From assembly GCA_029974595.1 (NCBI GenBank), contig JARKRC010000072.1, positions 30,975-94,974 on the forward strand: a stretch of 64,000 nucleotides of DNA. Direction: 5' to 3'. The position numbers were made by a program, and so were the translations under genes. This document shows positions 27,892 through 37,897 of this stretch, piece by piece (positions within the stretch are counted from its first letter, which is position 1; each line of letters begins with the position of its first letter). The notes under the pieces are model-generated. The model searched no databases. It saw nothing but the letters and a program-made list of their open reading frames with translations, and was not told the origin of the DNA. Source of the stretch: Ereboglobus sp. Its GTDB lineage: Bacteria > Verrucomicrobiota > Verrucomicrobiia > Opitutales > Opitutaceae.

Positions 27892-28082
27892 GATATCGGG
27901 GAAAAAATGTGTCCGGGATCCGGGCGCTTTGTGTTTTGCGCGCCGATTGCCCGATTAACGAATTGATTAGCATTTTAACAAGCCTTCTTCGTCGGAACCA
28001 TTATTTCCCGAATCACCTTGTTTAGATTGTTTGCCTGTTCCCAAAGCCGATGTTCCCCGCGCGGGCACGCTCTCCACAACTT

Positions 28083-28104
28083 GCTTGCGCCGGAAGACGC
28101 AAGC
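28083..28104. promoter_or_regulatory. Inverted repeat upstream of the second XylR-type regulator
   Basis: Perfect 7-bp arms GCTTGCG and CGCAAGC with an 8-nt spacer, 16 bp before the regulator's ATG. Position suits an autoregulatory operator or a leader hairpin; no further evidence. Confidence 0.35.
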
Positions 28105-28120
28105 CGCATTTTGCGCAACA

Positions 28121-29290
28121 ATGACGCCGAAGATCCTGCTCGTCTTTTTCACGCGCTTCGAGGAAAGCGCGCTCATGCTTGACGGCATTGCCCGCTATGT
28201 GCGCCTGCACAACGCATGGGACATGTTTTTGGACGATCAGGCGCGCGCGGAATCCGATGCCAAATGGCTTCGCCAGAACAAATGGAACGGCGTTATCAGC
28301 CGCCACGCCACGCCGGGCTTCGTCGCACGCTGCCGCAAGCTGCGCATTCCGCTGGTCGATCTCAACGACACCCCGCCCATCGGGGGCATCCCCAAAATCC
28401 GCCCCGACAACCGCGCCATCGGCCATCTGGGCGGCGAGCATTTTTTGGAACGCGGACACAGGTATTTTGCGTTTTGCGGATTCCGCAACGAAGGCTGGGC
28501 GTGCGAACGGCGCGACGGTTTTGTCGAGGCCGTCAACCTTGCCGGGCACAACGCCGCGGTGTTCGATGTCGGTTATCCCGGCAAGCTCACTCCGGCGTGG
28601 GACGCGGAACAAACCCGCGCGCTCACAAAATGGCTGCTCGCGCTACCCAAGCCCGTCGGCGTGATGGCGTGCAACGACCTCCGCGCCCTGCAAGTCACGC
28701 ACGCCGCCAAAGCCGCCGGCCTGCTTGTGCCCGAGGAGGTCGCCGTGCTCGGCGCCAACAACGACAGGCGCCGCTGCGAGCTCGCCTCGCCCCCGCTCTC
28801 CAGCATCGCATCAAACGCCGAGCAATCCGGCTACCAGGCCGCGCACACGCTCTCGCTCCTCATCGCCGGCGAAAAAATCGACAACATGGACGCGCGCATC
28901 GACCCCATCGGCGTGATAACGCGCCTCTCGACCGACATCCTCGCGATCGAGGACCGCCATGTCGCCGCCGCGCTCAGCCTCATCCGGCAGCAGGCGTGCC
29001 GCGGACTCACGGTTGACGAAGTGCTCAAGCATGTGTCGGCCTCGCGCAGCCAATTGGAAAAACGTTTCCGCCGCTGCTTCGGACGCTCCCCGCAAGTGGA
29101 AATCCGCCGCACGCAAGTCGCAAAAATCAAGGAGCTCCTTTTCGAAACCGACTACCCGCTCAAGGTCATCGCCGACCTGGCCGGCTTCGAGCACATCGCC
29201 TACATGAGTGTGGTCTTCAAGCGATTCACCGGCATGTCGCCGGGCGCATACCGCGACCACATGCGCCTCAAAACCGTCGCGACAAACTGA
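28121..29290 (+). CDS. XylR-type regulator: LacI-like sensor fused to AraC DNA-binding domain
   Basis: A 389-residue paralogue, in architecture, of the regulator at 8381-9556. Residues ~1-270 are the sugar-sensing periplasmic-binding-like domain (FFTRFEESALMLDG, RYFAFCGFRNEG, PVGVMACNDLRA, EVAVLGANND). Residues ~280-389 are the AraC double helix-turn-helix with KVIADLAGFEHIAYMSVVFK and GMSPGAYR. The ATG at 28121 starts directly at the sensor domain; an upstream in-frame ATG at 28031 adds 30 non-homologous residues. It is divergent from the GPH transporter and followed by GH130 and other carbohydrate genes, so it probably activates both arms in response to a released sugar. Confidence 0.92.
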   Translation: MTPKILLVFFTRFEESALMLDGIARYVRLHNAWDMFLDDQARAESDAKWLRQNKWNGVISRHATPGFVARCRKLRIPLVDLNDTPPIGGIPKIRPDNRAIGHLGGEHFLERGHRYFAFCGFRNEGWACERRDGFVEAVNLAGHNAAVFDVGYPGKLTPAWDAEQTRALTKWLLALPKPVGVMACNDLRALQVTHAAKAAGLLVPEEVAVLGANNDRRRCELASPPLSSIASNAEQSGYQAAHTLSLLIAGEKIDNMDARIDPIGVITRLSTDILAIEDRHVAAALSLIRQQACRGLTVDEVLKHVSASRSQLEKRFRRCFGRSPQVEIRRTQVAKIKELLFETDYPLKVIADLAGFEHIAYMSVVFKRFTGMSPGAYRDHMRLKTVATN

Positions 29291-29485
29291 CCCGGTGCAC
29301 ATCCGGACAGGCTGGCAAAGCATCTAAAACGCAAACGGCTCGATCAAATCGACGCCACGCTGCGCGCATGGCAGGATGCGCGTGTTATTTGCAGCATGCG
29401 CAGTCGCATCAACCCTCGCCCGCATCCGCCTCCGGCCCTGCGCCGCGCATCTTCGTCTCTCAATTTTGCAAACATCGATTTCTCC

Positions 29486-30469
29486 ATGAAACTAACCATC
29501 AAGGCACCCGCCCTTCCCAACATTCCCTGGCAGCCGCGCCCCGCCGGCAACGAAGACCTCGTCTGGCGCTACGACGCCAACCCGGTCATCGGACGCCGCC
29601 CGCTCCCGCGCGTCACCGGCATCTACAACAGCGCCGTCGTGCCCTTCAAAGGCAGGTTCGCCGGCGTCTTCCGCACCGAAGGCATGGACCGCATGCCGCA
29701 CCTCCACGTCGGGCACAGCGCCGACGGCATCAACTGGACTTTCAATCCCAAGCGCATCGACTTCGTCAACAAAGACCCTGAAATCACGCGCCACGAATAC
29801 GCCTACGACCCGCGCGTCACGCCCATCGACGGCACCTACTACGTCACCTGGTGCAACGGCTATCACGGCCCGACCATCGGCGTCGCCACCACGAAGGATT
29901 TCAAAAAGTTTCACCAACTCGAAAACGCCTTCCTCCCCTACAACCGCAACGGCGTCCTCTTCCCGCGCAAGATCAACGGCAAGTTTGCCATGCTCTCGCG
30001 TCCCAGCGACACCGGTCACACGCCCTTCGGCGACATTTTTTATAGCGAGTCGCCCGACATGACCTATTGGGGCAGACACCGCCACATCATGAGCAAGGGC
30101 GACGAATGGTGGCAGGGCACCAAAATCGGCGCGGGCCCGTCGCCCATCGAGACAAACGAAGGCTGGCTGCTCTTCTACCACGGCGTCATCAACACCTGCA
30201 ACGGCTTCGTCTATTCGATGGGCGCGGCGCTGCTCGATCTCGAAAAACCGTGGATGCTCCGCGCGCGCATGAAGGAATCCATCCTCACAGCCGAGGCGCC
30301 CTACGAACTCGCGGGGCTCGTCCCCGGCGTGTGCTTCCCGGTCGGCTGTCTCTGTGACGCGCCCACGGGCCGCCTGGCGATTTACTACGGCGCCGCCGAC
30401 ACCGTCTCCGCGCTCTGTTTCTGCGACGCCGGCGAAATCGTCGAAAACATCCTCGCCGCCGGCGCATAG
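29486..30469 (+). CDS. GH130-family glycosidase/phosphorylase
   Basis: A 327-residue five-bladed beta-propeller enzyme with no signal peptide, hence cytoplasmic. Recognisable GH130 features are YNSAVVPFKGRFAGVFR, the catalytic Asp in EYAYDPRV, and GAGPSPIETNEGWLLFYHG, which lines the substrate and phosphate pocket. Family members phosphorolyse or hydrolyse beta-mannosides such as mannosyl-glucose or mannan oligosaccharides, giving mannose 1-phosphate. This fits import of oligosaccharides by the GPH transporter and the GH5-like mannanase/cellulase candidate nearby. The exact linkage cannot be read from sequence. The start at 29486 is the ATG nearest the conserved core. Confidence 0.88.
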   Translation: MKLTIKAPALPNIPWQPRPAGNEDLVWRYDANPVIGRRPLPRVTGIYNSAVVPFKGRFAGVFRTEGMDRMPHLHVGHSADGINWTFNPKRIDFVNKDPEITRHEYAYDPRVTPIDGTYYVTWCNGYHGPTIGVATTKDFKKFHQLENAFLPYNRNGVLFPRKINGKFAMLSRPSDTGHTPFGDIFYSESPDMTYWGRHRHIMSKGDEWWQGTKIGAGPSPIETNEGWLLFYHGVINTCNGFVYSMGAALLDLEKPWMLRARMKESILTAEAPYELAGLVPGVCFPVGCLCDAPTGRLAIYYGAADTVSALCFCDAGEIVENILAAGA

Positions 30470-30527
30470 GTTTCGCGCCCGCAAACGCGCAGCCGCGGTC
30501 AACAAGCAGCGGCTGCGTTTCCATTTT

Positions 30528-32885
30528 ATGAACCTCCGACTGCTCTTCCGGCAAATCACCCTCGCCCTCATTGTCTTTGCGGCGGGAAGCGCGTTCGCAA
30601 TTGCCGCGCCGCCACCAGCACACGGCAGCGCGCCCACGCTCGCAGCCACCTCGGAAAGCGTCGATGCGCTCCTCGCCCGTCCGGAACTTTCGGCTTATCG
30701 CGGCTGGTTGAAATATCTCCGCGCCGACGCCGGGCAAACCGCCGCGCGCGAAGGCCCGCGCAGCAAAAACGCCGTCGAAAAACTGCATCGCCTCGCCGAT
30801 TGGACTGCGAGCATCGCCGGAAATCCCAACATTCTCTCCGAGCTTCGCGGCCCGCAGGAATGGGCCTACGAATCCGCAGCCGACGGTTCCGGGCAGCCCT
30901 TTCGCATCAACATCCCCGCCGATCTTCCCGAGACAAATCCCGACCGGCGGCCGCTCGCGCTCAGCCTGCACGGTTACAGCCAGAGCCACAGTGAAAACAC
31001 TGCGGGCTGGACCGCGCGCGCCAGCGGCGGCTTCGAAGTCGCCGTGCTCGGTCGCGCCCGCGGCGGCTGGTATCACGCGCTCTCCGAAGCCGACGTGCTC
31101 GGCGTCCTAGATTACGTGCTCGCTCACTGGCCGGTCGATCCCGCGCGCGTCCACATCGGCGGCGCAAGCATGGGCGGCCAGGGCGCGCTTCGCATCGCCG
31201 CGCGCCATCCGCACCGCTTTGCGTCAGCATTCACGCAATGCGCCAATTTCATGCAGCAGCCCGAGCGCAACCTGCTCGCCATTCCGCTCTATGCCACGCA
31301 CAGCCGCGACGACTACGTTGTGCCCATCATCGAAAACCTCGCCACGCACAACGCGCTGCGAGACGCGGGCGGCCAAAACATTTTTGACGAAACCGACGGC
31401 CTCGGCCACGCCGCATGGAACTACGCCGAAGGCAACCGCCGCGCCCATGCGTGGCGCGACACATGCCGCCTGCCCGCTTCGCGCGCAATCACACGCCTCG
31501 ACCACACGGCGCTCGACGGCGGCGCGCGCCGCGCATGGTGGGCCGAAATCATCCAATGGGGCGACGCCCCGCGTCCCGCGCGCTTCATCATCAATGCCGC
31601 CGCGGGCAACCGCCTCCACGTCACGCTCGAAAACATCAACGCCCTGCGCCTCGACCTCGCCGCCTCGCCCGCCGACCGCGGGCAACCGCTTGAAATAATC
31701 ATCGACGGCAAATCCATGCTCACGCTCTCCGGGACAATCCCCGAAGCGCTCACACTCTCAAAAGACGAATCGAACGCATGGACGTCTGCTCCTGCCTCGA
31801 CTGAAACTCTCGCCCTTCCGTCCCACACTCCCGGCGGCGCCGCGCAACTTTACGATGGCACGCCGCTCCTCATCGTCTATGGCACGCGCGGCGATGCAGC
31901 CGCCAACAAAGCCATGCGCGCCGCCGCAATCGCCGCGAGCAAAAGCCCCAATCCTTCGTGGGCGCTTGATTCCGGCGAAAAATCCAAGGACGACGGCGTC
32001 CCGCATCACCAGAATCTTTACGGACGCCTCAATACCAAGGCCGACACCGATGTGACCGATGCCGACATCGACCGCTGCCATCTCGTCCTCATCGGAGACG
32101 CCGTGCAAAACGCGCTCGTCGCCCGCCTCGCCGAAAAACTCCCCGTGCGCCTCGACACCGCCGCGCAAAGCATCATCTGCAGCGACGGCCTCGCATTCCC
32201 CGCCGCGCGCCAGACCCTCGCGCTCACACACTGCAACCCGCTTTCGCCCGCGCGCCTCATTTACTGGGTCGCCTCGACAGACGCCGCGGGCTATGCGCCC
32301 GGAGCCGTCGCGCCCGCGCTCGCCGCCTCATATTTCAATGCGTTCGACCTCGTCATCACGAGCGCGACCGGCGGACAGCTCACCGCCACCCGTACCTTCG
32401 ATAGTCGCTGGAACTGGCACTCCGCCGCCGCCCGCGAAAAATCCCCGCCGCTCCCCGCGGCGCTCGAAGGACAAACCGCGCTCGCATGCGCCATTGCCGA
32501 ATGCGCGCGCCGCGCCACCGGCGCCGATTTTGCCGTTGCGGGCGACATGCTTCCGCTCGGCGCGAAGTCCGTCACATCCGGCGTTACGCGCGTCTCCGAC
32601 ATCGTTAATCTTTTTTATTATGAGCGCATCGCCGTCATGCGCATGACCGGCGCGGAACTCCTCGCGCTCGACGCCAGGCTCGGCGCGCCCGCTCCCGGCG
32701 GCGAATGGCAAAGCCTGCATCCGCGCCCTGTCTCCGCGCGCATTGAGCGCGACCGTGCCTACGAAATCGCCGTCCCCTACCGCATCATCAAACCGCTCGT
32801 CCGCGCCGCGCACATCGCGCCGAAGGATTGCCGGCTCGCCGCGCCGCAGCTCGCCCATGCGATTGAGCGACACCTGACTCGCTAA
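30528..32885 (+). CDS. Secreted fusion: alpha/beta-hydrolase esterase plus 5'-nucleotidase C-terminal domain
   Basis: A 785-residue exported protein. The signal peptide (to ~residue 26) is followed by a PHB-depolymerase/feruloyl-esterase-like alpha/beta hydrolase with LSLHGYSQS, the nucleophile Ser214 in GGASMGGQG, a likely acid in HSRDDYVV and His in GLGHAAW. A middle region (about 410-600) resembles the second Rossmann-like module of verrucomicrobial esterases (LLIVYGTRGD, HLVLIGDA). Residues ~640-745 match the 5'-nucleotidase C-terminal substrate domain (CAIAECARRATGADFAVAGD, IAVMRMTGAELLAL), yet the metallophosphoesterase domain that normally precedes it is absent. A separate calcineurin-like phosphoesterase gene follows 31 bp later. 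Substrates are unknown. Confidence 0.8.
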   Translation: MNLRLLFRQITLALIVFAAGSAFAIAAPPPAHGSAPTLAATSESVDALLARPELSAYRGWLKYLRADAGQTAAREGPRSKNAVEKLHRLADWTASIAGNPNILSELRGPQEWAYESAADGSGQPFRINIPADLPETNPDRRPLALSLHGYSQSHSENTAGWTARASGGFEVAVLGRARGGWYHALSEADVLGVLDYVLAHWPVDPARVHIGGASMGGQGALRIAARHPHRFASAFTQCANFMQQPERNLLAIPLYATHSRDDYVVPIIENLATHNALRDAGGQNIFDETDGLGHAAWNYAEGNRRAHAWRDTCRLPASRAITRLDHTALDGGARRAWWAEIIQWGDAPRPARFIINAAAGNRLHVTLENINALRLDLAASPADRGQPLEIIIDGKSMLTLSGTIPEALTLSKDESNAWTSAPASTETLALPSHTPGGAAQLYDGTPLLIVYGTRGDAAANKAMRAAAIAASKSPNPSWALDSGEKSKDDGVPHHQNLYGRLNTKADTDVTDADIDRCHLVLIGDAVQNALVARLAEKLPVRLDTAAQSIICSDGLAFPAARQTLALTHCNPLSPARLIYWVASTDAAGYAPGAVAPALAASYFNAFDLVITSATGGQLTATRTFDSRWNWHSAAAREKSPPLPAALEGQTALACAIAECARRATGADFAVAGDMLPLGAKSVTSGVTRVSDIVNLFYYERIAVMRMTGAELLALDARLGAPAPGGEWQSLHPRPVSARIERDRAYEIAVPYRIIKPLVRAAHIAPKDCRLAAPQLAHAIERHLTR

Positions 32886-32916
32886 AACGCCCCGTCGCCG
32901 TCATCATTTTCCCATC

Positions 32917-34032
32917 ATGAATCGCAAGCAGTTCATCAAACTCGCCGCCACCGCCGCCGCCGCTCCCGCACTCATTCGTGCCGCCGCTTCCCGGAACGCC
33001 GGAGCCCGGCCCGCCGCCGCCGATTCCTACGCCCGCACATCCGGTCCGGAAAATTGGAAAACGCCCGCGCCCGTCGCCGGGCTTCCCGCCGGCACTCCGC
33101 TCCCGCCGTCGTTCACCGACGACGGCGGATGGACGCTCGCCGTTCTTCCCGACACGCAGATTTATTCCGTCGAGTGCCAGGAGGTTTATCCGCGCCAGAC
33201 CGCGTGGCTCGCCGCCAACAAGGAGCGCCTCAATCTCTGTTTCGTCGCGCACGAGGGCGACATTGTCCATTGCAACACGCACCCCGAATGGCTCGTCGCA
33301 AAAAACGCGCACGACATCCTCTTCAAGCACGGTATCCCGTTCAGCCTGCTCCCCGGCAACCACGATCTCGGCCCCTGGGGCGACACGTCCAGCCGCTTCA
33401 CGTTGCTCAACGAATACATCACCGACCGCCACTACCGCAACAGCGCCGGGTTCGGCCTCTACGAAAAACAAAAACTCGAGAACAGCTGGCACCGTTTCAA
33501 GACGCCGCACGGTGAAAAACTTCTCCTCTCGCTGGAGTTCGGCCCGCGCGACGGCGTGCTGAAATGGGCGGATAAAATCGTCGCCGAAAACGCGGCGCTC
33601 GACACGATTGTCGTCACGCACGCCTACATGTATTCCGACGGCGCCCGCTACGACTGGTCGAGGCATGGCCGCTCGCAAAAGTGGAACCCGCACGAATACG
33701 GCTTCGCAAAAAACGGCGGCGTCAACGACGGGCAGGAAATGTGGGACAAGTTCATCTCGCGCCACGCCAACATCCGTTTCGTCCTCAGCGGGCACGTTCT
33801 CAACAACGGCGCCGGCTACCTCGCCTCGCCCGATAAAAACGGGCGCACCGTGCACCAGATTCTTGCCAACTACCAGGGTGGCGTGAAGCCGGACCGCGGC
33901 CACGGCGGCGGAGGTTTCATGCGCCTGATGCGTTTCGCCGCCGACGGGAAAACCGTGGAGATCAAAACCTATTCGCCGTGGTATGACCGCTGGATCACCA
34001 CGCCCGAACACGACTTCACCGTGACACTATGA
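32917..34032 (+). CDS. Calcineurin-like metallophosphoesterase, Tat-type signal
   Basis: A 371-residue exported phosphoesterase. The N-terminus MNRKQFIKLAATAAAAPAL resembles the twin-arginine-like leaders of this group, though it carries only one Arg-Lys pair. Metal-binding motifs occur in order: PDTQIYS (Asp), GDIVH (Asp), GNHD (Asn-His-Asp), THAYMYSD (His) and SGHVL (His). These form the bimetal site of calcineurin-type phosphatases. The gene follows the esterase/5'-nucleotidase-C fusion, which lacks such a domain, and its stop overlaps the next start (ATGA). It probably removes phosphate or cleaves a phosphodiester outside the cytoplasm; the substrate is not evident. Confidence 0.88.
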   Translation: MNRKQFIKLAATAAAAPALIRAAASRNAGARPAAADSYARTSGPENWKTPAPVAGLPAGTPLPPSFTDDGGWTLAVLPDTQIYSVECQEVYPRQTAWLAANKERLNLCFVAHEGDIVHCNTHPEWLVAKNAHDILFKHGIPFSLLPGNHDLGPWGDTSSRFTLLNEYITDRHYRNSAGFGLYEKQKLENSWHRFKTPHGEKLLLSLEFGPRDGVLKWADKIVAENAALDTIVVTHAYMYSDGARYDWSRHGRSQKWNPHEYGFAKNGGVNDGQEMWDKFISRHANIRFVLSGHVLNNGAGYLASPDKNGRTVHQILANYQGGVKPDRGHGGGGFMRLMRFAADGKTVEIKTYSPWYDRWITTPEHDFTVTL

Positions 34033-36152
34033 GCATCCTTCAAAAGACACTCGGCCTCCTGGCGCTGTTCTTTGCGGCGCTTGCGCTTCGCGCCGACTTC
34101 ATCGAGTTCACCGTCGCGCTGTCCGGGAGCGGCGCGCGCGCAGACGCTCCGCTCCTGCGCGACATCCGCGCCCGCATCACCGCGCCCGACGGCACCAGCG
34201 CCGTGTATCCGGCTTTCCACTACGAAGACGCCACGTGGAAAATCCGCGTGCGCCCCTCGCTTCTCGGCAAATGGAAATTCGGCCCGATCCTTGAGTATCA
34301 CGAAGACGGGACGTCCGGGCCCAAGGCCCTAAAGTTCGTTGCGCAAGGCCCCGACGCCATCACCGTTACGCGCGAAAACCTTTCGCCTGCCGCCGATGTC
34401 GTCGGGATCGATCCGCGCAACGCCCGCGGTTTTGCCTTTGCCGACGGACGTCCCTATTATCCGTTTGGCATGAACGTCGGCTGGAGCACCGGCGGGCTGC
34501 CGTGGAAAAAAATCTTTTCCGAGCTGCAAAGCGCCGGCTTGAACTGGACGCGCATTTGGATGGCGCATTGGGACATGATGAACCTCGACTGGCTTCCCGA
34601 ACATGCGGGGCGCCCTTCGCCCAGGCCCGGCAATGTTGACGCCGAGCCCGCGCGCAATTGGGACGAAGTCATTGCCCTCGCCGAAAAACACGGCGTGCAT
34701 CTCCAGATGGTGCTCCAGCACCACGGCCAGTACAGCCTCACCAACAATTCCAACTGGGACATCAATCCATGGAACAAAGCCAACGGGGGCTTCCTCGACG
34801 CGCCGGGGGATTTTTTCACCTCGCCCGACGCCATTCGCCACACAAAGGCCAAATACCGCTACATCATCGCGCGCTACGGCCACTCGCCCGCGATTCTCGC
34901 GTGGGAGCTTTTCAACGAAGTCCACTGGACCGCGCCCGCGGCGCAGGGCCGCGACGACATCCTTGGCGCGTGGCATGCCGACATGGCCGCGTTCATCCGC
35001 GCCAATGACGTTTACCAGCACCTCGTCACCACGAGTCACGATGACCTGCGCAGCTCCGTGCACGCGCAAATGGATTTTCTCCAGCCGCACCTCTACGCCG
35101 TCAACATGCAGGCCCACACGCGCCGTTTCGCCTGTGCCCCCGTCATGCCAGTGCGTCCGATTTTTTACGGCGAGATTGGCGAGGACCACATCCCCGTCAC
35201 TGACGCGCAAAAAGCCTCCGGCGAAACCCTGGCCCCTCTCGTGTGGCCCTCGCTCTTCGCAGGCAACGGCGCATATCCCGGGCAAACATGGTCGTGGGAA
35301 AAACTCCTCGGCACGCCCCGCCTCGGCGAGATGCGCGCCATCAGCAGCTACATCGCCGCCGCGCGCCTTCCCGAACGCAATGCAACAATGACCGCCTTCA
35401 CGCCCGCCGTCGTGTGCGATGCCACCGTCCCCCGCATCATCACCGCCGGACACTCCTGGGCCATCACCGCCGCGACATCCGTCACCATTCCCGACGACGG
35501 ACGCGACGACATCACCCTCTCCGACATTCCGCGTTATTATACCGCCGACCCGCGCTACCTCGCGCTCGGCCTGCGACACACTTTCGACATCCATTTCACA
35601 AAAACCACGGACGCGGACACGCCGATGACACTTGCGCTCACCGACCTCGGTTACGAGGGCGGCTCCATGCGCATTCTGCTCGACGGCAAAAGCGTTCACG
35701 AAATCACCTGGGGCCGGCGCCCCGCATCGCCGACGCTCCTGCCGCAACAAATCACCTTCGCCGCCCCCGCCGGCAAACACACGCTCACTCTCGAAAACAC
35801 GGGCGACGCAAAGACCGGGCGCGTCGCCACTTTCCGCCTCGGCACGATCGACCTCACCGGCGCGCAACCGGCCCTCGCAGCCTGCGGCCTGCGCGCGCCC
35901 GGCGCGCAAACCGTGCTGCTCTATGTGTGGCACCGCGCAAACATTTTTGCCGAAGCCGCAAACCGCGCGCCCGGCGCGGCGGGAGATGTGCTCCTTGAAA
36001 ACATTCCCGCCGGCGAGTGGCGCGCCACTTGGTGGAACATGACCGAAGGCGGCCCCGCCTCGACGGCGGCTCTCACGCACACCGGCGGCACGCTCCGCCT
36101 GCGCACCCCGGAATTCCCGCGCCACGCGGCAGTGATTTTGGAAAGGCAATGA
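34029..36152 (+). CDS. DUF5060-type GH5-like glycoside hydrolase, secreted
   Basis: A 707-residue exported enzyme. A short signal peptide (to ~residue 22) is followed by an N-terminal beta-sandwich of DUF5060 type (IEFTVALSGSG, GKWKFGP). A TIM barrel follows, with acid/base Glu297 in WELFNEVHW and nucleophile Glu382 in FYGEIGED, matching GH5 and related clan GH-A families. A C-terminal carbohydrate-binding-like beta domain with TLALTDLGYEGGS lies after ~500. Such enzymes include mannanases and endoglucanases; mannan would agree with the GH130 gene upstream. Its ATG overlaps the preceding stop, and its stop overlaps the next start (ATGA both times), so the three genes are translationally coupled. 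Confidence 0.85.
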   Translation: MSILQKTLGLLALFFAALALRADFIEFTVALSGSGARADAPLLRDIRARITAPDGTSAVYPAFHYEDATWKIRVRPSLLGKWKFGPILEYHEDGTSGPKALKFVAQGPDAITVTRENLSPAADVVGIDPRNARGFAFADGRPYYPFGMNVGWSTGGLPWKKIFSELQSAGLNWTRIWMAHWDMMNLDWLPEHAGRPSPRPGNVDAEPARNWDEVIALAEKHGVHLQMVLQHHGQYSLTNNSNWDINPWNKANGGFLDAPGDFFTSPDAIRHTKAKYRYIIARYGHSPAILAWELFNEVHWTAPAAQGRDDILGAWHADMAAFIRANDVYQHLVTTSHDDLRSSVHAQMDFLQPHLYAVNMQAHTRRFACAPVMPVRPIFYGEIGEDHIPVTDAQKASGETLAPLVWPSLFAGNGAYPGQTWSWEKLLGTPRLGEMRAISSYIAAARLPERNATMTAFTPAVVCDATVPRIITAGHSWAITAATSVTIPDDGRDDITLSDIPRYYTADPRYLALGLRHTFDIHFTKTTDADTPMTLALTDLGYEGGSMRILLDGKSVHEITWGRRPASPTLLPQQITFAAPAGKHTLTLENTGDAKTGRVATFRLGTIDLTGAQPALAACGLRAPGAQTVLLYVWHRANIFAEAANRAPGAAGDVLLENIPAGEWRATWWNMTEGGPASTAALTHTGGTLRLRTPEFPRHAAVILERQ

Positions 36153-37835
36153 ACATGCGTCCTCTTTTTCTCATCATTGTTTTCGCGCTTCTCGCGCCCT
36201 CGTCCGTCCGCGCGTCCGGCGCTTCCGAAGACGACACGCTTCGCTTCGCCATCATTTGCGACCGCACCGGCGGCATGCGCCCCGGCGTGTTCGAGCGCGC
36301 CGTCGAGAAAATCAACTCGCTCAACCCCGAGTTTGTCATGTCCGTCGGCGACCTCATCGACGGCTACACGCAGACGCCCGCCGTCTGGACCGCGCAGTGG
36401 GACGAACTCGAGGCGATCGTCAAAAACTTCAAGGTGCCCTTCCACGCCGTCGTCGGCAACCACGACATCAGCAACCCGAAAATGCGCGAGGCGTGGGCGC
36501 ACTATGCGTTCGTGAGGAAAAACGCGCTTTTCCTCATACTTGACAGCGAGGATGTGAACGGCGGCGGCTTCGGCGTGGAGCAAATCGCCTTCGCGCGCAA
36601 GGCCATCGCCGACAACGCGGACGTACGCTGGACGTTTGTGTTTTTTCACCGCCCGCTCTGGCTCGAAAAAAATCAAAACGGCTTCGAGCAAGTCGCCGAC
36701 GCCTTGCGCGGGCGCAGCTACACTGTTTTTACCGGCCACCTGCATCATTACATCAGCGCGAAACGCCGCGGCATGGAGCACTACGTGCTCGCGACATCGG
36801 GCGGCGACAGCGGGCTGCGCGGCGAGGGCGTTGGCGAGTTTGACCACGTCACAACTGTCACGCTCAGGCCCGGCGAGCGTCCCGAAATATTAAACCACGC
36901 CGTCGATGGCGGCCGCACGATGCCCGCCGGAGTGCTCACCGAGCAATACGAGGGCCGCGCCGCCGCCCTGCGCGACGGCAGCTGGCTCGACATCGCCCCC
37001 CATCGTGCTCGATTCGGAAATATTTTCCCGCCTCGAAATCCCTGTGACACTGCGCAATCCCGAGCCCTCCCCCTTGCGCGTGACCGGCGCCCTCGCGCCA
37101 CAAGCGGGACTGCGCTTCGAGCCGGACACATTCAACGCCACTGTGCAACCCGGCGAAACCAAAACAGTCCCGCTCGTCGCGCATGCAAAGGAGGGCGGAG
37201 CTCTCTCCGTCCACGCGTTCAACGAAACCGCCCCCTCCATCACGCTGACCGGGGCCTATGACATGCAGCACGGTCCCGCGGCGATCCGCGCCGGCCGCCC
37301 TGTATTGGTTGATTGGATACACAGCGTTCCGCGCGCCGCCGGGCCTGTCGCGCTCGACGGCAGATTGGATTCGGAAAACTGGGCGCTCGGGCTTTTCACG
37401 ACAGTCACCCGCCCCATGTTCATCAAGGAGAGCTGGGACTGGCACGGCCCGCAGGACGGCGTCTTCCGCTTCGCCGTGCAGCAACACGGCGGCGTGCTCC
37501 ACGTGGCCGTGGAGACAACAGACGACAAACTCGTCACCGCAGCCGATCCCGCCGCGTTGCAGGACAAAATCATCGTCGTCCTGCAAACTTCCGGCAGCAC
37601 GACGACCGCCGAAGCCGTTGTTGGCACAAAGACAAAAAACACAATTTGCCAGCCGCGCGGGGAAAGCAGCGGCATGGTTGCGCAATTCGCGCTGCCCTTG
37701 CCCGCCGGTGAAAAAACATTCCGCCTGAACATCGGCTGGGTGGATGTTGATCGCCCCGAAAACACCAAGCCCTCCATTCTCTGGTGGCGTCCGCCGGCGG
37801 CATTGGCATTCGGACAATTTTTGATGGACGAATGA
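36149..37835 (+). pseudogene. Second metallophosphoesterase, interrupted by a frameshift in a C6 tract
   Basis: Starts with a signal peptide (MNMRPLFLIIVFALLA) and a calcineurin-like domain: CDRTGG, SVGDLIDG, VVGNHDIS, FFHRPLW and TGHLHHYIS supply the metal ligands. In frame 1 the protein reads through ...DGSWLDIA and then loses homology and stops at 37261. The next frame continues at once with IVLDSEIFSRLEIPVTLRNPEP and a beta-rich C-terminal domain to 37835. The break lies in the run of six C at 36996-37001; five C would give one open frame of 561 residues. This could be a real mutation, length variation in the tract, or a sequencing error. It is coupled to the GH5-like gene by ATGA. Confidence 0.8.
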
Positions 37836-37869
37836 TCGCAACCGGCAAGGCAAAGTCCCGTTCACAGGC

Positions 37870-37892
37870 GCTCCCGGACAAACCCCGGGAGC
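37870..37892 (+). terminator. Strong hairpin after the phosphoesterase gene
   Basis: Arms GCTCCCGG and CCGGGAGC (8 bp) with a 7-nt loop, 35 bp past the stop. It lacks a T tract, so termination is plausible but not certain. Confidence 0.45.
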
Positions 37893-37897
37893 AGGCA

